Part shown: positions 24,534 to 38,449 of the stretch, one piece after another | Layout of the letters: each line of letters opens with the position of its first letter | Position numbering within the stretch: the stretch's first letter is position 1 | Assembly: GCA_016801885.1 (NCBI GenBank) | Contig: CM028889.1 | Coordinates: 13,207,001-13,271,000 of the forward strand | DNA: 64,000 nucleotides | Origin: Toxotes chatareus | Taxonomy: Eukaryota > Chordata > Actinopteri > Toxotidae | Direction: 5' to 3' | The notes under the pieces: model-generated | The model's database searches: none | The model's input: the letters and a program-made list of their open reading frames with translations, nothing else | Told to the model about the DNA's origin: nothing | Position numbers and translations under genes: made by a program

Positions 24534-25441
24534 CTGTGTGATTGGTCAGCTTTACAGTGAGTTCACACTACTGGTTATTCTGTGTATCCACTGTCTTACA
24601 AAAATACAGTTGCTCAAAATCACGATTGCTGTGGGATTTTTTGCTTTTTTATTTTTATTTTTATTTTTTTTACAACACAAACAATAATATTTTTTCTGCT
24701 CAGTTCTAAATCTGTAGAAATCTGTAGAAAGTGATATGGTTGTCAAGTTTTCAGTAGTTGCATCTTCAAGGATTATTACAGACCTCAGTTCCAAGAGCTC
24801 AGAAATATAATTCATATTAAAGTTCACTCAAATATCCACATTCCAAATTTCATGGCAAACCTCCTGAATGTGTCCAACCATGCATGCCAATATTTTTTAA
24901 TAGATTTAATGCTGACTATGCATTACTCATCTTACTGATTTTTTTAAACATTGCTTTATTATGAATTATGAATACAAAACAAATTGGTTTTTCACTGCAA
25001 CAAGAACTACCGTACTTGTATACTCGATGCAAAATATATATTTTTTGTTTATACATTACAAAACAAAGCTTAAAATCCTTTTCCAGTTTCTTTGACTCTT
25101 TGAATCTTTCGGGCACAGCTATATAAAAAAGTAATACAAGCTGTATATACATGCTTCACAGTTTCCAGTGAAATGTACCTTGAATTTTCTTGAATTAAGC
25201 AGTATTTTCATAAGTCATAATTCAGATGTGAGAAAGTTCCAGTTAAATATGATCCATCGTTGAAATGATATTCCACAACAATCTTTTGTACCAGATGTGG
25301 AAATCTGAGGCTTTAGCATTAAAGCAGTGCTGAGTTTATCCAGTTATTGTGTGAATATTTTTTGAATGAAACTGGGACAGTGAATGAAATTGTGTCATTT
25401 CACACTGAGTCCACCTGTGAGGTGCAACAAGGCTCCCTGTG
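24534..25441. other. convergent 3' flanks of the b3gnt3-like copy and jak3
   Basis: AT-rich sequence between tail-to-tail genes. On the minus strand an AATAAA (plus-strand TTTATT at 24955-24960) could serve the jak3 3'UTR. I looked for an insulin/relaxin-type gene, since INSL3 sits here in mammals, and found no B- or A-chain cysteine pattern. Confidence 0.35.
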
Positions 25442-28400
25442 TCAGCCTTTAGGGTTCTCTCTCTCGTCCTGCATGATAGTTTCAATTTGGTTTCCCAGGC
25501 TGGAGAAACACGGCCGCTCATCAAAGTTGAACGCCCAGCATTGCTTCATCAAGCTGTACACCTGGTATTGCAATGAGAAAAATGTAAAATATGATATCAC
25601 TGAGCGTGAAAGACTGTATCACTGTCAACGTGTGAGATATGATATGACAACCATGAGATATTTATAAATGTTTGTCATGACCGTAGCTGAGAAGCTTATC
25701 ATACCATCACATTGTGTTTGGATATATGAATGCAGAAAAGTGATGAATAAATAACTTTCATTTCATTTCATTGTAAACATGATGCATATCATGATTCCTA
25801 TCTGAGACCTGTTTATGTTTCCAATTGCTCACCAGATGTCCTCTGACTTTCCTCCCAGTCCCCTGATCCACCGACTCATCTGTTTCCCGTTCCCAATCAC
25901 TGGAACGTCCCTGCCTACCTAAACACCTGTCTCTCATTTCCCTCATTTACTCCCCTGTATTTATACCAGCCCCTTTTTGCCTCTGTGTGACACCCCTGAG
26001 ACTGACCCTGTTGTAGATACTTCCTGTACTTCCTGTACCAGTACTTTGCAACCTTTTATCTGTCTGCGATCCAGGTCTTCATCATTTGTTCTATTAAAGA
26101 GATGAAAATGCACCAGCCTGCCCCTGCTTATCAGTGTCCTCCCTGCCTGTGCTCCTACCACCAGCTGTGACAATCAGTGTTCCAAAAAGGCTGCTGAATT
26201 TCAATTAGTGACCCATATGGAGTGAGCATACCTTGGATGGGCAGTGTGAAGGAGCAGGCAGCCTCCAGTTATTCTTTAGAATGTTTGCTAAATGCACTGA
26301 AATGGATGGACTCTGTACATTGTGTCCAATCTCCTGCATGCACAGCTGAAACAGTGACAAAAATATTTAATAGTGAAAAAATACTATGGCATAGCAGTTT
26401 GATAAAACAGGTGTTATCCAAACATGTATACGATAATTCTCTTACTCTTTTTGGGTTGCAGTTCATGTCACAGTAGGAGAAGACCTCGTGAAGAACCACT
26501 CCAAAACTCCAGACATCTGATTTGTGGGAGAATATGGATTCATTGATGGACTCTGGGGCGTACCTGCATTAGATGAGCAGTGTGTGGCCATTAAACCTCC
26601 AGGAACTTGATGTAAAATAATCTTCTTTTAAAATACGGCTACTTATGAGCGCAAAACTACAGGCTAATCCTCTTTAATGCCTGAGAAAACCTACTCTAGA
26701 CCTACTCTAGTTTCAGGCTTTCAATTTATTTTGCACAGAAGCAAAAACATCACCTTAGCTTATGTTACCATTTCCCACAGTAGGTTGGCTTTCATGCTCT
26801 CTGTGGATACTCTGTCATGTCTGTCTGTTAAATGAAAGACTATAGCGAGCAGCTGGTTAGCTTAGCACAGACTGGAAATGGGGACAATTATCCAGCCATG
26901 TTTTGTGCAGTCTGATTAGAACAAACAGCAAAATTCCACAAAACTGTTATTATTGCTGTGGAGTCTTTGTCGAAAAACTGTGGATTTCTGCTTTAACACT
27001 TTGGATTAAAGAATATTAGAGATTTCAAACATGAGAAAATCTACCAGAAGATGGGGCTCTCGCCAGGCTGTGTGACTCGGTAGTACTCCTTGTTAAAAGG
27101 AATAATCTTGGTCAGCCCAAAATCAGCGATTTTCACCAGACAGTCACTGGCCACAAGGATATTTCTGGCTGCAAGGTCTCGGTGCACATAGCGCAGGGTC
27201 TGCAGGTACTCCATCCCCTGGGAAAATGTCCAACACAGCCAAACAGAAGAAAATGAAATATCTCTGTGTTTTTTGTCCCTGTCTCTTTGTTTTTTTATGT
27301 GCAGTCAGTGAAAATGAAGATGATTAATGGAACTCATAATAGGCTCATCTTGCAGAGAGTTGTATTTGTTACTTTGAGCACTTACTATTGCTGTAAGTGT
27401 AATGATAGTAATGCATGAAAGGTGGTTCAGATTCCTCTCAAGAGTGGCGTGATGCAGGGATTCCCAAAGCAACTTTCAGTTCCTACAGAATTCATACTGG
27501 AATTCTCCCAAATATTTTAACTGTTTGGAATGGCAACTGGCGGTACTGTGGTGCAGTGGTTAGCACTGTTGCCCAGGTTTGAAGCCCGGTCTTAGAGTTA
27601 TACTCATATCTATGACTCTTACCTTACAGATCTGTGAAGCAAAGAGCAGCATCCGCCTGGTGCTGACATTGTGTCGGTTATTCTCCAAGTAGCCAATAAG
27701 GCTGCCATAGGGCAGGTACTCCATCACCAAGCTCATACTGAGGCGACCTGTGAACAGGCAAACGTTAAACTCATTCAGCACAGGAAACAACACCTTGATT
27801 TAAGTGAAAGATGAGTCAGACATATTGGATGACATTAATCCATCTCATATTTTCAGTTACTTGACTTGAAGACTGCTTCTGAAAATAAGAACTCTAAACT
27901 CTAACTTGACCTGACCTGAAACTGACAAATGTATCTAATTACACTGAGTTAATCATAAAAGCTAAGTAAGATTTTGCAGCGTGGATATTCTCAGTGTTGG
28001 GGGTGGATGGCTAAAAACATTACTAGTTAAACACCCAACCAGTGAACAAAAGTGTATGAGGGACAGCCATGGTTACTGTGTTTACTTATGTAAAACACAA
28101 GTCTAACATACTGAACATACTGAACAATACTGATCAAAAACCGATCCTTGCCAAAAAGAAGATTTTTAAATTTAACTAAAAACTGTAACTTCGGCAGTTT
28201 GACCATTTTGTTCTGGGCTGCGTTTACAACAAGTGTTTTTAATTACCCATGCTGTAGCAGACTCCTCTGTATTTCACAATGTAGTCGCAGTGCAAAACAC
28301 TGAGGGTGTTGACCTCCTTCTGGAAATCCTCCTGGGTCGACTGCTTATTTGGCTGCAGCTTCTTCACAGCGACCAGCTCGCCGGTGTTATCTCCCAGCGG

Positions 28401-31400
28401 GTCATAACGACAAAGTTCAACACTGCCAAAGTTTCCCTGGAAAAGTTTTGAGTCACTCACTTATCATTCACATACAAAAGCTAAAAATAAGCCTCACCCT
28501 CTTATCATGTGCGTCCCGCTGCAGAACACACAACAGATAAAAAGATTGGATAAGTTATTTAGAGGGTAAAAGATTTGTTGCACAAAGATGGCTCTTCATA
28601 AAATATTTTTTCTTGCTCTGGTCTTTTTATTCATCTGTTTTTAAACACAGTATCTTGGACACCACTGATGAACTCTAAATGTTAATTACTGTTTCTCCTT
28701 AAAAAAGAGACTATAAATTTAATTGTCTATTCACAATGGACATGCAGAACAAGGTTATGTATTGTAGTCCTCTGGTTGTTCTTGTGCCTAAAACTTACTT
28801 TTCCCAGAGGGGAGATGTAGCGTAGGTGTCTCTCCTCAAACAATGTCTGGTCATGATGAGGGTTGAGAGCTCTCCAAACAGGGTTCTGCGTAACAGGCTC
28901 AGTGGCACGCAGTATAACATAGTCTGCCATGAAACAAGAAAAATTTGTCAGTAAGGACTGGTGGTTTGCTGGTGTGATGGAAAATTTTGTTTGCAAAAAA
29001 ATAAATGAATAAAATAAAATAAATACATTCCATGTTGGACTATGATAAAAAGCTTTTTTTTTTTTTTGCTGTATTTTATATATTTTACATTATATTCCTG
29101 ATATTTTTATGGATGTTCCAATATTTCATACTATTAGTATATAGATGTTTTCCTATTTCATACACAGGTCATCACTGACACCAGCATGTATTTATAGAAC
29201 CAAAAATTGTGCTTTTTATGTTTTTCTTCTGTTGTTTTGCTTTGAAAGCTTGTTAGAAAACATTTGTCTGGGCTGTGTCACATTTCCCATTTAACTGGAC
29301 CGAATTTAAAGAAATGTGAACTTGACATTTTAGGTGGGTATTATATACACATCATTACCTGAAGTGATCAGACTGTTGAGCTGACGAATAATACTGCGAC
29401 AAGAAGGTCTGAAAGCTGCCTGGTAGTCCATACACTGACTGATCAGATTGGCAAGCTCTGTCCACTGGGAAGGAGGCAGCTGTTGGAACCTCACATAAAA
29501 CTGCTGCTTCTGCAGAAATCACATCGGTAACACACATTAGAGACTGTAACAGAGCTTTATTCTAACCCCTAGTTTATCTGCTTCACTTTCGTTTATGCAT
29601 TTTGTTGTTCATGTGCCTTTCAATTTCCCTGCCCTTCTCTTGTTTTTGGCACTGAAACATGGTGTGACATGAATAGCTTCTACTTTCATTTCAGCTGTTC
29701 TGCAGTTAGGTCAGAGTTGGGTATAAACGCTTTTGCTTTGCCTCTTCCTCCTGGAACAATATACAGAAGGATGATCGTTTGCTTTAGGTTGATTTATGTC
29801 ATTCCAAAAGTGTGTGGACAATAGCACTCCAGGTCAACGACAGTGTTTAAAATTGTTCTGGAAACTCTTGCCTGCTTATGCTGTTTGTATTGTATTCATT
29901 GTTGTAACTATCAGATCTCTCTTGAGATTCTCATTCAGATCTTCACATGCTTAAATAAGGGGGCCTGGCCTACAGGTGTGGAAGTCCTGTTGGCCAGGCT
30001 GAACCTGCTCTACAAGTAAGATCTATCTCTCCTAAAACTAATGGTAAAAGCTCATATGCTCACAAAGTCATATATTTACAAATTTGTCATCAGGATGTTC
30101 CAGTCAGACAGATTGCAAAGTGTAACTCCTAGTGGCAAACTCAGGCAAGTTTCACTAGGGGTTTACAATGGGATTTGTGACATTTAACAATGTCCCAAGT
30201 AAATACCAAATACAGTATATCCAGGATGCTAACAGGAACAAATGCCTGGTTTTCATTGCTCTAGTTCATGACCTGTAAAAACCGGCAGATACCACCTGTT
30301 CAGTCACGTTACATTTCCCAAAATTATAAGTCAACCAACTGCATTTTTCAAATTAGGCCAAAAGCGGGTCTTATTTCTCAGAGCTTTTGAAATGGGACAC
30401 ACCTTGTTGTCACAGTTTGTGAAGTGAAGTCACCTCCTGGATTTATGACAGAGTGGTACCTAATACTTTTTATCATTCATATGTGTTTTTACTTACTTTT
30501 TATTGTCACTGGATTTGTGACATTGTTTTTACACTTCAGTGTTAGTCTAACTGGGTGATGTCCTGAATTTACAAACATGTAAGATATATTTAAATGGTAA
30601 AAACTGAAAGCGTTGTAATATCCTAACCCTAATCTTTAAAAAGGTACACTGATTAACTGATGTCTCCATTTGCCAACATGGAGGATTTTTTTCTCTGTGT
30701 TCGTCTGTTTGTCTCACACTCAGGTTGTTGAATGTGCAGCAGCTGAGCAACACCCTACTTTGACAGATTAGTGTTTGGTGTAAAGTTTGTTTGACATATT
30801 AGGAGAGAAGTGAGAATGCCTGTTCCAGGTCCCAGCCTCGCAGCGGTGCTTCCCCATTGTTGAAGATTTCCCACACAGTGGCGCCAAAGCTCCACTTATC
30901 ACACTCCAGGGTCAGGTTGTCTGGAGCCTCCAGCACCTCAGGGGCCACCCAGGGGATTCTGTCCAGGATAACTGAATGAACACACAGAGAAATCCACATT
31001 CATGCATTAATGCAAAATCACTTAGTATCACAATATTAATAGGTTAAAGAATAATACTCTATATTTTATATTGAAAACTAATACAATAAATATTGTGCAC
31101 CATATAAAATTTATTTCACTTTGGTGTTCTTTGTTTCAGTGTGAAAAGATGTGTCATGGTAACATCAGTTTGAAAACACATTTACTTCTTAGTGAATTTA
31201 AATGGACCTGTGTGATGTTGTCAGTCATGGTTACGGGGAGAAGAACTATCTTTGCTTTACCATCCTTGCCCAGCATGGCCACGCTGATACCCGGATCGCT
31301 AAGCTTGATGAAAGGAGAGCTGCCCTGTGACGTGTCACCTTCTCTGGCCAGCAGCAGGTTTTTGGTACAGATATTTCCATGAACGATGTGTTTCTCTTCC

Positions 31401-31557
31401 TACAAGACACTTTCATGTTAATGTTAACTCACCACAATGTGCCGCATTGGCCAACACAAATGAAAAATGTCCACCAGGCAATGTTTGTGTCTTTTTGCTT
31501 AATTTGCTGTAAAAGATTTCTACAATTCCACTTCACTTTTACTTTGGCAGTAATGAT

Positions 31558-31617
<60 letters not shown>

Positions 31618-34600
31618 AGAAACAAAATCTACATTTGATATTTAAAGTGAGAAAATTTTAGCCAGCTAGTCCTGCTGTCGATTGTGCTGTGGTCATCACT
31701 TTGTGATACTAGTTGCCGCTATGCATCAGAAGGTTCATCTTACCAGAAAGTTGAGGGCGGACGCGAGTTGTCTGGCTACATCAAGTTTCCAGCTCACTGA
31801 CACAGATCTCCCTCTCTTCAAGTAAAGGTCAAGGGCCCCGTACTTGACAAACTCCTGCACCATGATGTCTGTAAGGCACAGTGAGGTTTGTTTCAACAGC
31901 TGCACTTCAAATCAAACACAGTCAGAAATGCTTATCCACATAACAGGGACTGAGTTTGGGTCACATGAGGATTCCATGGACACACTGTTAGTTTGTTCAC
32001 TAGGAAGAGAATGAAGTCATGTATTCACTCATTACTTTGTTCTGGTTCTTACAGGAACAGACCATGTAAATGACTTGTAAGACAATCTGACTTTCATCTC
32101 TACCAGTACCTAAACCTAAAGCACAGCTTATATATATATCAAAAATATTTACATTTACACAACACAAATTGTTCATAGCACACTAACACATCTTACAACA
32201 CAGCTTTATAAAACTTATAAGAAAAATAATAAGCAAATAGCAATTTGAACTTACTTTTTACCCCATGAACACTTATACCATAAACAAGGAGGAGGTGTTT
32301 GTGTGAAATCTGACTCATCAGACTGGCAGCTTCAAAGAATGACTGAGAGAAAGAAAGGACAAGAAGACAACATGTTCCTAATGTGTTAAATCCATGAGTA
32401 ACCAACAAAATTATTCAAATTCTGTGTATTTCATTCTAAAGAAACAAACCTCCCAGAAATTCTTGTGAGCGACATCCAGCTCTTTCAGTAGGACTTCTGT
32501 CAAGTGTTTCTCCCCCTCGTGAATGTCTGTTTTTTGGCCTTTAAAGATTCGTGTGAAGGATCCCTGTCCAAGGCTTTCCTCCTTAGAGGAAAAGAAAACA
32601 TAGAAAAGCCACAATTAAGTTTCCTCCATCATAAAGGACACTATACATTTGAAGTACCTTTCATTTTAATTTAACTACAGTGTACGAGCAGTACCAGCAG
32701 AAGCAGCATTTGTCGCAATGGCAGTGTTAGTAACAATAGAAGTTGAAATAGGTGCTGTAATAGTAAATACAGTTGGAGGCATGTCTACACGCTCACCCAT
32801 TTCAGGTCTTCATATCTGATCATGTGGAACTGGATATGACTGAATTTGTTCCTTTCAAGTGTTGGGGACCCTGGAGTTTCTAGGGAGTTGCTGCTGCGTA
32901 AGATGATGAGATTTGTGAGCTCTGTGGGAACAGCAAAAATATGCTTCCTGTTGAACAGCCTACACAGGTTGATAATATGAAGGGTCATATCTCAGACCAA
33001 ACAAAAAGATTGAGGTGCTGTAATAATAATAATAATAATAGTTGTACCTTTGGGTCGGGGTGGACAGCAGCGGCCCAGCTTGACAGGTACTTCCGCTAGC
33101 AGCAGCTTTGTGTGTTGGTAATAGCTGGTGAGCTCTTTCAAGCTGGAAAAGGATTTCTGGACACCAGGAAGACTGTAGTGCTCATTCTTAATAATGAGAC
33201 AGTCTTTATAGTCAACGCCAAGTTGGGTCTGTAGAAATAGAAATGCTGTATGAAACAATAATGTTATGATATTGTGACATAGAGTGTTCTCACAAGATAA
33301 CTGTTTTTTTTTTTTAAGCTCCAGCCTCTCAACTTTTATTGGGCAAAGGTGTGCCCATTTGTTTCAATTCTGAAGCAATGTTACAAGTGCACAACAAGCG
33401 CATCATCTACATAGAGATAAACTTACAGAGAGACAGCTGTAAAAACAAAAACAAAACTAAAGAAAACTTTGTAAATTCAGCATCAATTTTTAATCAGTCT
33501 TTATCTATGTCTGCATGTCTGTTGTATGCCCTCAAGTGGAACCTTTACCTGAACACACACAGTGAGGAAGAAGCTGTCATAGTTCTTCGGACTCTGCCGG
33601 ACAAGGAACGTACCACCTTTAAATCCTGATTTTTTCAGTTTGTTGACTGCAATCTCCGATCTGATTATAAAGGACATAAAATAAATCTCTAAAAACAGGT
33701 ACAAGTGAAAGTTTGCTTTGTATTCTGGACTTATCAAAATACACTTACGTGATTGGGCCATGACAGTGGTTTTTTATAGCCTCCAGAAGACTTGGGGGAG
33801 CAATGTCTTGGCAGAAGTAGTGGCTAGAGTCTGTGGTCAGTCTGAAGTAGCCATCAACAAGCGACACAAATGAAAGTGCTTCTTTTAGACCCTGGAACTT
33901 GGCCTCCTATAGTGCAAATCAGGACAAATTTGCATGTATGCATTGTAATCAAAGCAAAAATAAACCACATTGTCTTTTAACAGAAAATAGCAACTGGGGA
34001 AGTGTTGAATGTAAAATATATCCTTTACCAAGCATCTGTCATCTTTGCAGGTAATTGTCACCATCCTGCTGTCTTGGGAAACCTGGTCCTGACACACCCT
34101 CTTTATACTGATGTCAGTGATTTCTTGGAAATCACAAAAAGTGTGCCATTCCTAAAATAAAAAGAAGACAGATGGATTATTTAATAACCTTTCATAATTA
34201 GGGGGATGGGGAATATGACCGCTTGGGCATTTAGGGATATATCTGTATATGGACATGTAAAGCCAAGTTATCACACATGAGAGGCCCAAAACATTTTTAC
34301 AAAGACAAAGCGATCATGATCTAATTAATCAAGTGCGCAACCCCAAAAGAGAGTGGCGCAACGCAATTGATGAGAAAAACAAAAACGGGGGAACACAACA
34401 CGAGACGTGAGACACACAGTAGCCTGTACTGCAGTATGACCTAGAAGACTTGTTCAGGCAAGTAAGCGGCCCCCTAAAAGGCCTCACTTTGCAAAAAATG
34501 GGTTTGGTGGTTCAAAGCAGAGAGGAAGTGAGAGCACAACAGGTGTCAGGAAAAACACTACAATAGGCAGTTACTATATTTCGATATAATGAGGACCAGT

Positions 34601-36624
34601 AAAGACAGAAAGAAGCAAGACCAGGCCAGGTCATCTCTAGTTGAAGCTTGAATACAGGTCATCTGATAGAAAGAAAGAAAGACAATTTAACGACTGTCCA
34701 AACTGTACTTGATATTGTTCTTACCAGCGAACTGTCAGGATGACAACTTGCACTGGTCTGAATTCCGGTTTCCCCAGTCACTCGCATGAGACTGAAAGCT
34801 GAATTTGAACGGGAGGCAGAAGGATCCACTTTGAAGGTTTCGCTTCCCAGAGAAGGCTCAATACCAGCCAGTTCAATCAGGTACTTGAGTTTCAAGCTGC
34901 ACTCATCCACAGAGCAGTTTCCAAGCTTCTTTAAGAAACTCTTGAGGGTGTTTCGGATTCGATAACGATCCAGGCGGTTTCGCTTCTGGATATCATGGCG
35001 ATGTGACTTAGGTAGGCACGATTTGTAACTGAAGAGGAAATGTATATGATTTGGTGATATTAATATCTTGTGTAGTAAATCTAAAATCCCACAATGATCA
35101 TATGACAGCCAAATATACATACCTGACAGTCTTGCAGAGCTCTCCAACACTCTGATGGCGCTCTTCAGCCATTCTCCACAAGTCCAGCACTGCAAGGCCG
35201 AGACATTCCTCCTGAGCACTCAAAGGTGGAGAAATTCCTGCCTCACTAGCGATAAAGTCACTTCTCAACTGGGAGCCAAAAGAAATCAGTCAGTGACACA
35301 GTCTTTTATCTATGGACAATGCATGCAATTGTTTCATATTCATTTTTAATAAATTACATATTTTGTACTTTACCTGAGAAAAGAGATAATCAATGACACT
35401 GCAGTCAAGCACTGGAGTGACTGTGTCTCTGGTCAGACTGTAGCGGTATGATGATCTTGTTCCTTGTCCAAACCAGTTTCCAAAGAAAAACCTCCATACG
35501 AAGAAAGAAATCCATTATTCATCATCACATGATGCTAACCTTTAGTTAGCACAAGTCATAAAGTCTCTTTTTGCAATGTGTGAGTGTACGTCTGCACACT
35601 GGTTTGAACATGATGCTTTGGTCTCAGAATTCATCATTTGAAGTTCTATCTCTGAACTAAACCAAATGTTGAAATAGTTCTGTAGTATGAGCAAGAAGCA
35701 AGTAAAATGTGTGATTTTGGCTTTAACGTCTATCACTGATTGTGCCACCTTTCAGTAAGATGATGTTGAAGATTTTATCATTGATTTATGTTTTTTTTTT
35801 TTTTGCTTTTGCTGCAAACTAACTTCATCTTCAGTCTCACATGTGCTTTGTTGGTGTAAACATCTGCTAAACAGATTTCATAGAAATGACAATCGGCCCT
35901 TTTTGTTTGATGAGAAAATATTCTTTATCTCTGTCTGCATTCTTCTTATTTTCAGTTTAGCCTACGCCTAAATCAAAGTTACATTCCATTCCATGAAACA
36001 TGTTGACATTAATGTATACTACTTTCTGAAGAAAATGAGGGAATGAATGATTCTTCAGTAAATTTTCACCTACCTGACTCTGAAGTGGACTTGCAAGTTT
36101 TCATCTGTGCTGAACACGTGCGATGGAGGATACCAAAATGAGAGATCAGAAGATGCCAACCCAAAAAGACTTAAGTACACTGGTAAGATTCCTAGAGAAA
36201 GAAAGAAAAATCACCCTAGCATCACCGACCATTTGTGGAGAACTAGGTCCTATTTAGAGAAAAAAACTTTCCCAGTAACTAGCATTTTGCAGACTTTTAA
36301 GAACAAATGCACAACAAGTGCAGTATAAAATACATAATATGATAAAGTTTATTGTACACACAAACTTTGGTATTAGCCATGAAATGCCTTTAGCTAGACT
36401 CATGATTTGCCAGTGTAAGTCTTACCACACTTTTTTCCTGCTTGGATGCAAACATTTTCAGCTGAGATTTGGCCAGACAAAATGTGTATTGTTGTTGCCT
36501 CCTTTGTAGCAGGGAAGAAGTAGAGGTGTACTTGTAAACTGGGACCAGTGCTTGAACTGGACTTCTGGCTGCCCCCCCGGTCCCTGTTCACCAGAGGGGC
36601 CAACTCCTCCTCGCTGAGCTCCAT
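25442..36624 (-). CDS. jak3: jak3 cytokine-receptor tyrosine kinase, 23 coding exons
   Basis: Coding exons in order: 36624-36426, 36191-36074, 35491-35374, 35268-35123, 35028-34725, 34151-34029, 33906-33749, 33660-33549, 33228-33048, 32921-32797, 32581-32450, 32342-32255, 31868-31744, 31399-31261, 30971-30820, 29509-29359, 28923-28799, 28436-28247, 27747-27623, 27217-27045, 26563-26446, 26345-26232, 25561-25442. Every junction keeps phase, giving 1,111 residues (human 1,124). Domains: FERM about 20-340, SH2-like 350-490, pseudokinase 525-780 with GQGSFTRI at 533, HGN at 650 in place of HRD, and DPG at 678; kinase from 825 with GKGNFG, Lys857 (VAVKK), HRDLAARN at 949, DFG at 969 and activation-loop tyrosines 982/983 (KEYYRV). 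Known: it binds the common gamma-chain receptors and phosphorylates STATs in lymphocytes. JAK3 rather than JAK2 or TYK2 because of EALSFVSLVDGYFRLTTDSS, EAASLMSQ and the b3gnt3/slc5a5 linkage. The donor after 30820 is GC. Confidence 0.95.
25790..26175 (+). repeat. possible solo LTR-like repeat inside the last jak3 intron
   Basis: The CT-rich text 'cccctgtatttataccagcc', 'ttcatcatttgttctattaa' and 'gtgctcctaccaccagctgt' ending in GTGACA resembles LTRs of fish Ty3/gypsy-type elements. No internal coding part and no clear target-site duplication were found. Recognised from phrasing only. Confidence 0.35.
31558..31616. repeat. (AC)n microsatellite in a jak3 intron
   Basis: About 29 uninterrupted AC dinucleotides between jak3 exons 13 and 14. 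Confidence 0.95.
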
Positions 36625-36632
36625 GGATACTC
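36625..36632 (-). other. jak3 5'UTR part of the first coding exon, with upstream acceptor
   Basis: Minus strand: ATCCTCAG|GAGTATCC precedes the start codon, so the first coding exon is itself spliced to an upstream non-coding exon. A candidate donor for that exon is AAAG|GTAAGAG at 38100/38099 on the minus strand, giving an exon in about 38100-38160. The exon position is inference. Confidence 0.45.
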
Positions 36633-36639
36633 CTGAGGA

Positions 36640-38173
36640 TGAAATCAACAAACTCAACAACTGCAACAACAGGAGTACCCTATACCCTAACCCTTTAAAG
36701 TAATGACTCTTGCGCCATTGTTTTAAAAGTCCATGAAAATAAGCTGTAAAATCATCTCCACCTACTGGAATGGCTATAATGTAATAACTGAAATCAAAAC
36801 AAGAGGGAATTGCAAATGAAGCAGCAGGGAGTAGATTCATCAAAGCTGCTTCTGTTACTTACATATGAAGCATCACAATAAACCCTCTTTAATAGACACA
36901 CACATATGGTATGAAGCCATGTATTCATATTGAACATAGAACAGCTAACAGCTAAGCTGAATGAAAAATCAGATGTTTTTCTCATCTTCATAATAAAAAG
37001 ATACCGTGCGTATTCCACAATCTGATGTTTTACTTACAAAACATACAACTTACATCTTAAAAAGTCTTAACTATAGCTGTTAAATAAAATGCCGTGGAGT
37101 AAAAAATACATTAGTACTTAAGTAAATGTACAGAGTTGCGTTCCACCCAAATGTACACATTAATTTGATATTTTTTCTAAATACAGAGGTTTAGTATGAC
37201 ATTGGCATTCTGTGATGTTAATCTCAGCTGTAGGTTTCTCTTTAAGTGATATTACTTTAATTAGTGTTTATGAATTGAAAAATTTGCTGAATTGATACAA
37301 ATTCAGACAGTTTTTGTTGTATGACTTGCTCAAAGACACATCAGCATTACTTTTTTCGATAAAGGAAAGTGATTCAGAGTCACAGACTTCATGAGAAAGC
37401 CCCAGAAAAATCCCATTTGCTATGCAAATACAGTCCAGATTCAGACTGTTATTGTTATGGGATTGTATCATCCTAATACTACTGCTCTCATGTTGTATAG
37501 AGCTTTGTATATTTTTTTAGTTAAGTTTGTCTGTGAACAGAACTCCCACCATGACTCTAAATTATGTTTTGAAATGTCAAATGTAGATACAGGGGGAATC
37601 CCATAATATCATACAGAACTGCTCACCATATTCTGCTGTAGCTAAGCTAAATCAGTAACACAGAACATACAGCACATAATACTGTGTAATAAAACATAAC
37701 ATTGTTTCACAGTTCTATAACTGACTTTGCTTTGTTTGCAAAAAAGATCAGTGTACTTTCACTCAGAAAATAATTTACTTAAAAAACGGAATTAAGAATT
37801 CTAACTGTAATTTATCACAAAATTCAGCTAATCCTTCATGTAATAGTAGCTGAAGATAGTTAAAAAAACACACACACGCACACATCTGGTCTTTGTCACA
37901 ACCAGTGGTAGATGAATAGAAGCTGAAAACTAGCTTCAACATAGAGTAACACATTCCCCACGTTGTATTGTGGGTCTTGTCGATATAAAATGAAACCTCG
38001 ACATTTCGAATCCCTTAATATGTAAAAGCAGCTTCACACTTAGAGATTTTAGAGCTAAAGATCAAATTTATGTGTAACTGAAAGCACTTGTACTCTTACC
38101 TTTACATTTGTACGACCGAAGTCCTCATCTCAACTGTTTGTTCCTGTAAATGAGGCCTTCTTTGACTTCTGTA

Positions 38174-38231
<58 letters not shown>

Positions 38232-38440
38232 GACAGGAAGTTCAATAGGATTTCCTGACTTAGACAAGCTGATGCGACAAAGTGTTTCATGCTGCAGTCT
38301 GTTCTCATCCCACAAACTGAACTGATGCACAGTTACAGTACAAACACATTAAAAAGTTAAATGTTTGACGAAATAATTCACTTTTCAGAATAACTGTTTT
38401 CTAACCATCTTAGCCTCACTAGCTAAAGATGCGGTGCAAG
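36640..38440. other. jak3 upstream region
   Basis: AT-rich DNA that should contain the jak3 first intron and promoter. The only structured parts are the candidate first exon near 38100-38160 and the (GT)n tract at 38179-38230 directly upstream of it. No coding exon seen. Confidence 0.4.
38179..38230. repeat. (GT)n microsatellite
   Basis: About 26 GT units, just upstream of the possible jak3 first exon on the minus strand. Confidence 0.95.
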
Positions 38441-38449
38441 AGGAGCAAG

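Noticed and set aside
31429..31645. Open frames made of His-Thr or Cys-Val repeats
   Set aside because: They only translate the (AC)n microsatellite.
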